From positions 10,540,501-10,604,500 of the forward strand of contig CM072873.1 in the NCBI GenBank assembly GCA_036937835.1: 64,000 nt of DNA. The letters are read 5' to 3'. Of the stretch, positions 12,611 to 25,300 are shown in pieces. The translations under genes were made by a program, and so were the position numbers. Origin of the DNA: Pampus argenteus (taxonomy: Eukaryota; Chordata; Actinopteri; Scombriformes; Stromateidae). The notes beneath the pieces were generated by a model, which saw only the letters and a program-made list of their open reading frames with translations, did no database searches and was not told the origin of the DNA. Every line of letters starts with the position of its first letter. Position 1 is the stretch's first letter.

Positions 12611-13204
12611 AAGGCTCTTATCTGGTGTGTTTTAGGATGACAGTAAAAATGGTAAAGAGGAGCTTTAATGTTCCGCACGGATCTGATGGTATGATTTAGT
12701 TTTTTTTCGCAACTTCATTATCGACTGTCACTGAAAAACAAAAACATAACATGCTATGTTGTGTATATATTTATTGAGTTATGCCCTATAATATTTGTTT
12801 GTATTTATTTGTATGTTTTAAGACAAAAAAAGAAAACTCCATGAAAACTCAAAATAAATTAGAATAACAGAAGTACATTCATTTTTGAGGGTGATGTTGT
12901 TTTGGAACAATTTGAGTTTCAGTTTTACCCTTGCAGGTTGCAGCTCATTACACAATCATGTAATTTTATACAACCACTGAGGGGCACCAAAGTCATACAT
13001 ATTCTACAAATGATGGCTTTAAAGGACAGGTTCCCAATTTTTTCTTATATGAGGCTTCAGCAGTCTAAATTAGTCATATCAAGTGCTTGTTTTTTTTTAT
13101 TTACAGTCTTTTAGCATATTTTTTACATTATTTATTACGTTTCCTCAGTCAATGTTTCTGCAGAGAGAGAGTTATACTTGATGTGACTATTATAGAATTT
13201 AGGG

Positions 13205-13482
13205 ATACAACTAAAGATTATTTTCATTATCAGTTAATCTGTGGATTATTTTTTAAATGAATCAATTAGTTGATCAGTCCCCAATCCCAAATCCCAGAAT
13301 GACAACCCAAAGATATTCATCTTACTGTCATAGAAGAAGAAACACAACAGAAAATATTCACATTTAAAGAGCTGGAATCAAAGAATCTGGATGTTTCTTT
13401 CTTTAAAAAATGACTTAAACCAATTAATTGATTATCAAAGTAGTTTGTTAGATAATCGACTAATCATTGCTCTGCAACAGGC
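13205..13482. repeat. Copy of the dispersed 'TAATCGATTA' teleost repeat
   Basis: It begins ACAACTAAAGATTATTTTC, continues with CATTATCAGTTAATC, and ends with GATAATCGACTAATCATTG then CTCTGCAACAG. The ends are near inverted complements (GCTGCAACTAA type), as in a non-autonomous DNA element. Related fragments occur near 10690, 17690, 18900, 25080, 28570, 52770, 53920 and 63090. Confidence 0.6.
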
Positions 13483-13494
13483 AGGCCAACCAGG

Positions 13495-13815
13495 CCATCT
13501 GGGAGTTGTTGAGTAACTGTACCCAGAATAAAATCCATGTTCTCAAAGGGAACTCACAGGAACAAACTACCAGATGACCTGAGATTCTGTTTCCATGGTT
13601 AGAAGACAACTCAAAACCTTTCTGTTTTCTCAGGCCTTTGATGAGCCAGTTTTTTACTTGTAATGTATGTGGCTAGACAATTTTGTATTGTAATTCTGTA
13701 TTTTTCTTTGCTTTAAAAATTATTTTATCATATTGATCAATTGCTTTTATGCAAGTGTTTAGGATCTTGATCTCCTGCCATTGTGCATTAAAAGTGCAGT
13801 ACAAATAAAATGAAA
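13495..13815 (+). mobile_element. LINE-like 3' end remnant
   Basis: The segment around 13560-13640 reads, with interruptions, like the common C-terminal end of non-LTR retrotransposon ORF2 (NKLPDDLR, then a Lys-Thr-Phe-Leu-Phe-like ending). An AT-rich tail with AAATAAAATGA follows. It is degenerate and the exact clade is not assigned. Confidence 0.4.
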
Positions 13816-14059
13816 CACAAGCTGTAGAATTTCTAATAAATTGTAGTTCACTGCCATTGGAGTCCAGTTGGGAGTTATAATTTCCAGTACTTTTCATGTG
13901 TCTTGAATGTTACACAATGTATTTGGATTTACTTTTGCTTTATGCTATTTGTGAAAACTGAAAAAGGGGCGATTGCAGCTTCTTTCCCCATCCATTAATT
14001 GGATATATCAGTTTCTTTAAGAATTAAATTGAAGTTCATTGATGCTGGAATCCGTGTGG

Positions 14060-14360
14060 GTTTTGTGATTTCCGACGCTTTCCCCTGTGCAGTGAACTCC
14101 TACACAGTGTACGGATGACAGAACAGATCTATCCCGGCGTGCAGCGCGGCCGGGTGACCGGAGAGAGAGCAGTAATGGCGGCCGGTTAGTTCTACACACA
14201 GACACCGCGTCACAGCAGCCGCATCACCGCAGCGCTCCGGCGTCAGCCAGCCTCTCACACCGCGGCGGACCGGAGACACGGAGCGGAGATACGGGCTCCA
14301 GGGGGGGACGGGAATTCTTCAGCGGGACTTTATTTCTACTTTTCTTAAAAACAAACAAAC
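14060..14360 (+). promoter_or_regulatory. strn3: strn3 CpG-rich promoter and 5' leader with a tiny uORF
   Basis: CpG density rises sharply from about 14130. The leader contains an upstream ATG at 14175 that opens a 5-codon uORF (ATG GCG GCC GGT TAG, 14175-14189). Several GC-rich segments precede the strn3 ATG at 14361, which has A at -3 (AACATGG). The transcription start is not visible from sequence alone. Confidence 0.5.
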
Positions 14361-17300
14361 ATGGATGAGCAGCCCGGCGGAGGAGGAGGGGCCGGAGCAG
14401 GATCCTCGCGGCAGCCGCCGTCGCAGCAGCAACAGCAGCCGGGTAGCAGCAGCGGCGCGACCCCGCCGATCGGAGGCAGCAGTAACAGTGGCGGTGGCGG
14501 TGGCGGAGGAGTCATGGTGCCGCACCAGCCGGACGACCTGCCTAGGCCGCAACAACAGTACACTATCCCCGGCATTCTGCACTACATCCAGCACGAGTGG
14601 GCCCGCTTCGAGATGGAGAGGGCGCACTGGGAGGTGGAAAGGGCCGAGCTGCAGGTAGTTTATCCCGGGCTGAGAGGGGTGGAGCGGGCCGAGCCTCGGG
14701 TAGGTTAGCCCGTGCGAATGAAGGTGAAAAGGGCCTAGCTTCGGATTGACGTGTTCGAGGGAGGTTATCTCGGACTGAGGGAAGTGGACAGGGCCGGGCT
14801 GCGGTTCGGTTAGCCTGGACTGAGGGAGGTGGAGAGGGCCGAGCTGCGAGTATGTTAGCCCTAGACGAGGGTAACAACAGTCGGGGACAGGGTGGAGTTG
14901 AATGGTTTCTGAAAACAAATATGTTACCGTGTCACAATAATGAACCACATTAGTATTTCCTCCTCACGTTTAAGAAAATAATCGCTTTAAATTACCGCGA
15001 ATGTTAACGGCTAGCTTGAATGTTTGTAACCTAACGGCGAAGCTAACGGGTTAACACGCATGACGCTGAAGTCAGTTTCTGATTCGGAGTTAAGGCAAAA
15101 GTTAAGTATTGTATTTAGCGATATTTTTAGTTTTTGTGTTTCCTATAGTTCTACGGCTAAATATCATCATCATTAGTAATAGTAGAAGTAGTTATTGTTT
15201 TGGACGTGTTGTTTTTTTGTTTTTTTTTTGCAAACAATTGTTTTGTCTTTTTTCACTAACCAAGCAGAACATTAAGAAACAGAATGCGAAATATCGTTAC
15301 TTATGTTTTCCTTAACGTTTCCCTTTAACTCCGACTCAGAAACTGACTTCAGCTCCGGGTTACCTTTAGCTGTTAGCTTCACGGCTCTTAGCATCCACTA
15401 GTGTTGTCACTCTCTTCTTTTAGCTTGTACGTTTTTATCAACCCCATAGTGTGTGAACACTGAAAGATTTTTTGTGGACACTAATCAGTCGTTAGTCAAT
15501 CAGAAGTGAATCCAGCTGACTGTCAACTAATCTCTGTTTTCAGCCATTTTGGTTTGTCACGCTAGCCCCTAAAACTAGCTACCAGTGTTGCTAATGTCTT
15601 TATCATCAGCCTGAGAGGAAGAAGTACTTGGATACCTCATTTTAGCAATGTAAAAGTACTCATTTTCAAGTAGTAAGTCCTGCATGAATAATTAACGTCA
15701 TTGATAGTTAACGTATTGCTGTAAAAATAGTAGTTTGGTAATGATCTGGTCTGATATATGACACCATTAGATTATTAATACTGAACCATCAGTGTGTAAA
15801 CAACATGTTACTACTGTAGCTGCTGGAAGTGGAGCAGGGTTTCAACTAAGTTATATGCAGTTGAATAGTTTAGTCCAGTGGACTTATGGATGTAGTTGCA
15901 GTCTGCTACAGTACAACACTGATTCACAACCATTTATGTCAGACATAGAACAATCGAATAGACACAGTACCCCTTCATCTCATGTCTCTGTTTTTCTGTG
16001 TACGTCGACTCCTCTGCTTCTAGTGCTAACCAGTTTTCATTCACTCATAGTCTCAGAATGTGGTGTTGGGTTTATAATTGACTCATGTTAGTGAGATGCT
16101 GAAGCCTAACTAACCTAATCACATTTCTTGTGCTGATTTTCTTCCTAAATATAAGTAAATGGAACAATTTTATCTCTGTGTATATTTACAGTACTGTGCA
16201 AAGATTTTAAGCACTAAAACTAAAGGGAGGAGAAAATAGAAGATACCTTAATTAAATCAATATTTGGTGTGTACAGCTTTGCCTTGTAAAAAGCAGCAGT
16301 TCTTCTCACCTGCACACAGTTTTCAGGTACTTGGCAGGTTGGTTGTTCCTGCATCTTGGAGAAGTTGCCACAGTTCTTCTGTGGATTCAGGCTGTTTCAG
16401 CTGCTTCTGTCTCTTAATATAATCCCAGACTGACTCCATGATGTTGAGATCAGAGCTCTGTGGAGGCCAAACCATCTGTTGCAGGACCCCTTGTTCTTCT
16501 TGTTATTGAAGATAGCTCTTCATGAATCTGGCTGGATGTTTGGGCTCATTGTTATAGAATAAATTGAAATAGATTTGGGACCAGTCAGCCGTCTATCTGA
16601 TGGTATATGTATATTGGATATAAATCTAAATATCTAAAATGCCTAAAAAGTTTGCACATTATTGAATATTTTATTAAATTATTGTAGCTACTGAGTACAG
16701 TCTTTCCACGTACCTCCTGATAACTTCAGACGTCATGTTCCCCCAATTTGGAATCACTGTGCCACAAAACTGACTGTATATTAACAGCATCAGTTCAGAC
16801 TGAAACGTTGGTTGTTGTCGCCTGTATGACTCAGTTTGTGAATTTGTTTTAATGTTATGGAATGCAGCTTCCTGCTGCTTGACATATTTGTTTCACCAAT
16901 GAGCAGTTACAACGTGTTTTCTTCAAACCGTCACACTCCGACCTTCCTCTGAGTGTATCTCAGGGTGCTGTTGGGTTTGGGAGATAGTGTGAAGGGCTGA
17001 AATGTGTTCATGGCTTTGTCATAACACACCCTGCAGCAGGCAGGTGTGTATGTGTGAGTGATGATTGGGTCTCAGTACATTGTTTGCTCTGCTCGGACTT
17101 GTTGCGGTGTGATGCTGAATGTTTTCAGCATGACACTCTCAGAATTCCTGATAAGAACAAGCAAACCTGAAAAAAATGACTGACGGTGTGAACATTCCTG
17201 TTAACATTTACTGCCGGAGGCCTATAAACAGTCTTTCTAAAGGCAATAAATGTCAAATAACACATTGTTTTGTTTGAATATAAAGTAATTTCTCTTTGTT

Positions 17301-19252
17301 TGTTTTTTTTAGTCACAGGCTGAAATTAAGCGCTAAGTGAATGCAAAAAACATAACAATAATTTCAACCTAATGCTTTGATTGATTTTGCAACAATATTG
17401 TAGGAATGGCTATTCGTGCTTTCACAAATGTGGTTTTGGATAAATCATCTTCAGTAATGTGGATATAATGACTAACTGGGTAAAAGCAAATAACGGCTAG
17501 AGCAGTCAGGACAGCAGCCGGCTACCTACCAGGCTGACTGACAGTAGAAATGTACTGAAACAAACATCTCCACAGGAACAAATCAACAGTGTTTGTATTT
17601 ATTGATTTATTGAACATTTTATAAACAAAACAATTCATTGACAAGTCGAGCAAGCAGTTGACAGATGAATTAATATTAAAAAATAATTGTCAGTTGCAGA
17701 GTTTTTTTCCGTTATCGATTAATCTGCTGATTATTTTCTTGGTTTATCGCTCGAGCTGTTTTAAAGAAAAACAGGCTGATTATTCACATTAAACTCTCTC
17801 TCTTATTCTTGAATGCAGTGCATCTTGATCTAATAGTTCCAGAAACTAAACTTCTGTTTTTCTGCTCTCTATTGACAGTCAGTAGCTGTCTGTGTGGGAT
17901 AAACTACAAAATAAAAATTATTGGCCATATCACTGTGTTGATGTTGGTGTAGACTGATGATTACATGTTCAGAAGAACACCACCACGACCATGTTGTTGT
18001 TGTTTTTTCTTCTGTTGTCATTGTCTCTTTATGTGCACCAATCCCATCTCACACTACATAGATGCTTTTTAATCCTTGGTGTAATTTGCCTAATCCTCAC
18101 ACTTCCTGAAATGTGGAAATGCAGACATAAATATTGTGAGGGAAATAAAATTTAGTTTCTGGGATTGTTTGGTGTTATCAGCCTGTTTTTGGTGAAAGCT
18201 TGAAACGTATGCGCCTTCTCTCCAGCTCAGTGAAAAGAACCGATCAGTTTGTTCATGTTTGTGTGTACATTGGGTAGAGTTAACAGATGGCGTCCTGCTT
18301 GCCGTTACATCGTATCATCACGATATTCAGTCTGCACACATAGCTCTGTTTGTCTTAGAGAAACAGCTTCAGCTCTGACCTGAGATCAGCTGATGTGATT
18401 CATCCTGTTGAAGCTTCACAGGAAGCAGCAGATGAGTTTAAAATCAAAGCTGTAAAATATTGATGCTCACTTTCTATCTGAACCATCTGTGTGTAAACAC
18501 AAACTTCCTGTTAAACTGAATATTAATATTTTTATCTCAACAGCGTCTTAATCTTAAAGGTTTCTTCTGATCAAGTTATCAGACCCTGCAACAAACACTG
18601 TCACTGCTCCTTTCTTCTTTGCCTCTGTTGTTGTCCAAAAACTATTAAAACTACATTAGTGAACCACACTGCTGCACTGAGTGACACGTTCCTTCAGAGT
18701 AGTTCAGTGTAAGCCAGACGCCTCTGAGCATGTGCAGGAACACGCTTCTGTTTACTACTTCACTAGCTTGTTGTGTTGACAAATGCTTTGTTTTTGTTTG
18801 ATAAACAAACAAACAAACCAAAACCCAAAGAGTTTGCATTCAGATGACAAAAAACATAACATTGTCACAGTTTAGAGCAGCAAGTGTTTGGCATTCTTGC
18901 TTAACAATGAATTGATTATCTAAATAGTTGCCAGTTACTACTAATCTTTGCAGCTATGACATAAAATGACATTTAAAGAGCACAGTGTTGTTTTTCCGGG
19001 CTGAAACCAGAGCAGTTAACACAAGTTGTAGTGAGGGGTTCAAAGGTGAGCAGGTGGCATGTTTACCTGTGTAGGTGTGACATCAGTTTGGCATCACCGT
19101 GGTGACTCCATATTTTGATAAAGAGGGCAGAGCTGAGCGATAGCAGGCTGTAATTAGGCGTCCAGGCCTACTGGGCCCTGCTCTGACAGCCTGATCCCAG
19201 CTGGATGCTAAAAGTAGACTGACCCGAAATAACACTCACTCACTCACTTACA

Positions 19253-19319
<67 letters not shown>

Positions 19320-22300
19320 GTCATTCACAGTCTAAAGAGATAGTTATAGCAACATGACAACTTTCGATTGTTGAAATTCATTCTTTTAGAAAGAGTGTGT
19401 GTGTATTGCGTGTGATGCAGTTGTTAAGAGGAATGGCCCTCATCCCCCCCGCCCCACCCCTGGCCTGTTCTGTCAGCCGGGTAAATCTAGGCCAGTGAGC
19501 TCACTTCTCTCTCTCACACACACGCGCACACCTTCGTCATCATCCTCACCCCTGTGCTCTGACCTCACTCCTTCTCGCTCCAGCTCCCTGGGGAGCGCTT
19601 GATTCATGCTCACCAGGTGCAGCGGGTGGGAGGGGTTTATGTGAGCCAAGAACTCTGTGAAGAGACTCTGTGTTGTTACAGATTACTGCCATAAACCAAC
19701 ATCACATTCAGATAAGTCCAAAGTGTTGTCATGAAAGTGAAATGGCTGAGACTCAGTCATGTCTTCAGTAAATATTAATAAAACAAAAATCTTACAAACA
19801 CAAACGGTCCAATCAGCTGTCATTGTCAGTATGACAATTAGAGATGTGACGATCAGTCGATCAACAGAATTACTAATTGTTTTAGTTCTTTTATTTAAAC
19901 AGATGTAGAAAAATATTACAATCTCAAGCTTTTCTCTGCATATACAACAGTCAACTGAATACATTTGTTGGTTTAAAGCAGAACCGTCCTTTTAATAAGG
20001 GCTGCAAGTAATGACTGAACCCTGACCAGGATTCAGTTGTTGTTTTTTTTGTGTAGTGTAGTTGGGCACAAGTCCTCAGTAATATTGTGTTTCTCATTAT
20101 TCCTGGTGAGATATACTGATGATAAAACATCTGTAATAAGTATTTTTATTTTAAACAACAGCATCTATGAAAAAGTAGGTAGTTGTTTCATTATGAACAG
20201 GGGAAATCCTGACATAATGGGTATTATGATCTAAAATTGGTATCATAATACATTTAAATACCTGGTTGTACTCTATAATCCTGGTGTTGTTGTAGACGTG
20301 GGTTTTAAATGTATCCACAGCATGTTCATGACCTCAGGATCACTATATTGTCAGGAAAGAGCTTTGGCTCAAAGTGCAGTGACACAGCAAACATTAACTA
20401 AGGCAGTCACAGCAGACACTAAACTAAAATCTTTATTAGACACGTACACAGTACAAGTACAGTCAGTTCATCATTCACAGAATGTTTGTACAAACATTGT
20501 TCAGCCTTTTTAGCGCCAGTCTCTTTAAGGCCCTGTTCTGATTGGTGAGCTTCAGGAACCTTCCTCCAGCACCAGAGCCTACATAAAACAAACTAGCAGG
20601 CTCTGTGAAATGAAGCGACAAGACAGCTGTAGTTATATAGCAAGAGTAAAGTAGTAATAAATGTCCCAACACAGAAAACACTATTTTTATAGATATAAAT
20701 AGATAATATGAATAATTCATGTGGTTGTGTTCCAATTCTCGCTCCAGTCAGCTGCTCGAAGTGGAGAAAGTGCTTGTGGTTTGTCTTTGTTGTAACTGAA
20801 ATGTAAAATGTGGAATTTTATTATTTTATTATTTGTGGCTGTGTCTATGTCTTTCTCTGTGTGGGGTTTTTTTTTGGCCAGGGGAGGACCTCTGGTTTCC
20901 CCACCGTCATGGCAACCTTCACTAGAGGAAGTTGCGACCCTTGGTTTGCTTCAGAATCCCCCCTGTTGCCGTGGGCACCCTGGCAGAGAGTGTGTGAGTG
21001 TGTGTGTGTGAGTGTATAAATAGCCCTCAGCCTCTGGCCTTCCATCAGTGTTGGGTTTCAGGAGCAGCTGCTCATAGACAGACAGGTGGACAGTCAGATG
21101 GACAAATGGACCAGCAAACAGACTGCAGGTCGACAGTTGATTTGGAGGCTTTCGTGTTTCTTCTCTATTGATGGATGGCATTCTGTATTCCTTATTTCAG
21201 TTTTTCTATATCTATAGAAACACAGCACTGATATGCAATGATCATATAGGTTTAAATAATAAATAATAATGGTGGACTTTTAAATTTAAATTTGATCTTC
21301 AGTAGCGAGTTTATGAAGTTCAGCAAACTAGAAAACAGACACCACAGAATTTGCAGTTGAATGATAGTTTCTCCTCCCGGCTGGATTATTAAACCACAGA
21401 AATACCTTCAAAGGGGAGATTTGATCCCAAATACTCACTGGTTTCACACAGTTCTGAAGCTTTAACATGAGAAACAGGCCAATCACAGCCCAGCGAGTGG
21501 TACTTTCCATTTAATCAGGTGTAGGAAAGGTTCGTGTTGATCTCTGAGTGTCCACAAATACTATTGATCCTCCACTATTGATTGAAATGTACAAGAGAGG
21601 AAATGTGCGCCTCCCTGAGTGCTCCATGGGTCCAGATAACTGCTCCTTTATGAGGTTGGGGTAGATGGATCTGCCCCAAGTTTACAAGGAGGAACTAATT
21701 GACTTTGAGTGGCAGTCCAATTGTACTTCTAGTAGGTTGGAGTATCTTTACTTCTGAGTTGTCTGAAATAAACAAGGCTGTTCATTGCCAACATTTGCTT
21801 GTCATGTTATATCTAGGACTGTTTTGAGTTTACCTTTCCACAGTAGGACTGACCCCTAAACGTTCGTCACATCAGTCGAAAATTGTCAGCCGAAACTTAC
21901 AGTTGAAACAGACGTGTCTACGATATCATAGGAGGTCAGTGTGGGGAGCTAGATTATACAGTAACTGGGTGAAGGCATAAATAAAATTCCTCGTACTGTA
22001 GGTCAGGCGTATTCATTGAAGAAACATCAGTAATAATGTTGACTATAAGAGCAAATGCGTACTGATAGGAAAAAGAATGAAACAACTAAAAAAAACGTAC
22101 TCACTTAGGTTTTTGTTGAATCTTGCTGCATTAATTTCTATTGCTTTTGGACAGAGATTGTATTTGATATCTCTGTTATGATCTGAAAGGTTTCCGACAC
22201 TAAGAAGTGATTTATTACAGTAATTGAATCAGTGGGGGTCAAAGGGTTGATGGGGCTGGATGTCACTGTGTCACTGCAGGGTCAAGATTTCATAACAACA

Positions 22301-25300
22301 TCATTTAATGTGTGTGTGTGTGTGTGTCTCTTTCACCAGGCGAGGATAGCATTCCTTCAGGGCGAGAGGAAAGGTCAGGAGAACCTGAAGAATGACCTGG
22401 TCAGAAGAATAAAAATGTTAGAATATGCATTAAAGCAGGAAAGGTAAGAACTGAGTGTTTCACTGAGGTGTTTTGATCTAACACAACACGCATAACATAA
22501 CATTAAAGGACCATACCGCTGTTTTGCAGACGATCATGTCATGAAAACCAAAAGATACCCGATATCTCTTTAAATATGATAGTTATTCCTATTCTCTTAA
22601 AATAACTGGTCAAAGTTCCAATTTGCAGTAGTTCCCATCAAAGTTTGAGCTTTGCAGCCAAAAGTCTTGTTTTGTTATGTCATCAATTCTGACAACTTTT
22701 CAATTTGTTCTGTCTTTTGTATTTTGTATTAGTGGATGTTAAAATGTATTTTCTGTTTCCTCCAAAGAGCAAAATATCACAAGTTAAAATATGGAACAGA
22801 GTTAAATCAAGGGGAGATGAAGATGCCAAGCTTTGAATCAGGTAGGTGATACACAAATAACATGATAATGTAGCTCTGTAACTGCTATATGAGCAGCTGT
22901 TTGCTAACAAGTTCAACATACCAACTTAAAAGATGATATGTTGGAACTGAGTTCACTGCTTGTTTCTGATGGAAAATAAGTTTTAATGAGGTCAGTCTAT
23001 GGTCAGTATTGATCCACCAGTCATTGATCAGTGTTTCTATTTTGTGTGTGTTTGTCCCTTAGACACCAAAGACTCCGAGGTCTCTGCTGTTCCTGCTAAC
23101 AGTCAGCTCACCTGGAAACAAGGAAGACAACTACTCAGACAGTAAGAAGACACAGGAACATATCATCCTGCTCTGCACTCATTTGCTTCTAGTGCAGATG
23201 GGACTGTAGGTATTGATGTGTGTGTTCGTGTATTCAGGTACCTGCAGGAAGTAGGATACACAGACACTATCCTGGATGTTCGCACCCAGAGGGTTCGCTC
23301 TCTGCTCGGCCTGTCGGGCTCAGAGCAGAACGGATCTGTAGAGAACAAGAACCTGCAGCACCTGATCAACGGAACGGAGCGGCGCAAGGACAGCAAGAGG
23401 TAAACATGCATGGACGCACGCACACACACACACACACACACAGGTACTGAGGTCATATGTGACCATTTTTATGTGTTCAGGACTCCAGGTGACGTTCTGG
23501 AGACTTTCAACTTCCTGGAGAACGCAGAGGACAGCGACGAAGATGAAGACGAGGAGGGAGACCTAATGGATGACATCAGCACTGACAAACATCACCGAGC
23601 CAAGAAACACAAGACTAAGGTACACACGTGTACACACACACACACACACTATTCACAAGTCTTTTTTTAAATATATGTTTACCTCCTTTCCTTCCAATCT
23701 GCCTTATTTCCTCCTCCTCTCCCTGCTTGCCACTCTTCTTCCTCACTTCCTTCGTCCTACAACTGCTCCCTCTCTCCTATTTTGTATTGTTTCTCTCCTC
23801 CTCACCCTCACCTTCTTCCTCCTTCAGGTGGGGAATGAGGGCTTGGCGTCAGAGGATGATGCTGACACGGAGGAAGCGCTGAAGGAGTTTGACTTCCTGG
23901 TGACGGCCGAGGATGGCGAGGGAGCCGGCGAGGCTCGGAGTTCCGGAGATGGGACAGAGTGGGGTGAGATATGTACGCAACTTATCCAAGTAAAAGCTCC
24001 TCCTAGCCAATCAGATGCTGGGTTTTAGATGGACGACAATTATCAGCCAATCAAGTGGTCTTTTGCCTTCCTTTATTTTGATTAAAGTGTTTTATTTAGT
24101 GTTTAATTTAATGGGGAAGTAACGAGTACTTTCATGATTGGTTATCCTTCAGATTATGTTTTTTGCTAATTGATTAATTTTTCAGATTATAAAGTGTTAG
24201 AAACTATTAAACAATAATCAAAATAGCTGATGAATATTTATCCTGAATGACGAATGGTTTCACCTGCAGTACAATATAAAATGAGTCGAAATTCTTCTTG
24301 TGCTCTGCAGCGGAGCCTCTACCGTTTCCTACAGGCGGGGGGAAGTCCTTCCTAATGGGGGGGTCTGATGACGTCCTTGAGAGCGTGCTGGGATTGGGTG
24401 ACCTTGCTGACCTCACTGTCACCAATGATGAAACAGACTACAGCTATGATGTGAGTCACACACACAAACACACACATTAAGACTTCAAGACATTTGTTGT
24501 TGATTTGTGATAAAAATTGATCATTTCCTTACCTTCCCCTCCCTCCGCCCCCCCCATCAGCTGCCGTCCAATAAGGAGTCATCATTTAGGAAGACGTGGA
24601 ATCCCAAATACACACTGCGGAGTCACTTTGATGGCGTGCGTGCGCTGGCCTTCCACCCCGTCGAGCCCTGTCTGGTCACTGTGTCCGAGGACCACACCCT
24701 CAAACTGTGGAACCTCACCAAGACCGTCCCCGCCAAAAAGTACACAACACAAACATCACAACATCTGATAAACACATGCTACTGTACCCGAAAGGTGATT
24801 TATATATTGATTTATATATATTCAAAGTTTTACTGAGCAGCTGTGATCAACTCGGCTTGTTACACAGTAAAACAGTGATGTCTCCATGCTTCTGCCATAA
24901 AGGATAAATTCACAATCGTTCTGTTTTTAAAAGAACTTAATGTCTATTAAAGAGTATTTGTGATAAATGCTTTTCCTTGACGGCGTAGGATAAAATTATC
25001 CTCTGTCACTGATGGAGATGATCCTGTCTCACAGTATTATAAACTTCTGCAGTGTTTTGGTGCATACTGCAATGATGTGTTGATTAATTGGTTATTAAAG
25101 TTAATTTTTCAAACAAATAAGATAAACATTTGATGGTTTCAGATTCTCTGCCTTTTCCTTTGTGTTTTGACTATCAGATACAACGATTTGACAATATCTG
25201 ATGAAGTTGAGATTAATAAATGAAAATAATTGCTAGTTGTACCTTTTGAATGTGGCCTTGCTCAAATAAGATATCCTGTTAATGGAGAGCTTTTAGTGTC

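Larger units (their letters stand above)
12620..14060. other. Intergenic region between ap4s1 and strn3, mostly repeat relics
   Basis: No gene was seen. It contains one nearly full copy of a dispersed repeat built around TTATCAGTTAATCTG-like palindromic sequence (13205-13482). This is followed by a LINE-like tail (13495-13815) resembling the end of a non-LTR retrotransposon ORF2 and its 3' UTR. Confidence 0.5.
14655..22339 (+). other. strn3: strn3 intron 1 (7.7 kb), repeat-rich
   Basis: No exon or separate gene was recognised in this intron. It carries the exon-1 minisatellite, a dispersed repeat around 15640-15890, a Tc1-like transposon fossil (16187-16661), fragments of the TAATCGATTA repeat (17690 and 18900), a (CA)n block (19252-19318), and a segment at 20541-20611 that also occurs in scfd1 intron sequence. 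Confidence 0.6.

Noticed and set aside
14319..14948. 209-aa open frame antisense to strn3 exon 1 with a 15-aa repeated motif (LGPLHLPQS type)
   Set aside because: It is opposite the strn3 first exon and its repetition is simply the 45-bp minisatellite read backwards. No conserved domain and no splice context.
23601..24028. 152-aa open frame overlapping strn3 exon 7
   Set aside because: It contains the real exon 7 (23828-23963) only in part; the upstream half is intron with CA repeats and pyrimidine tract.
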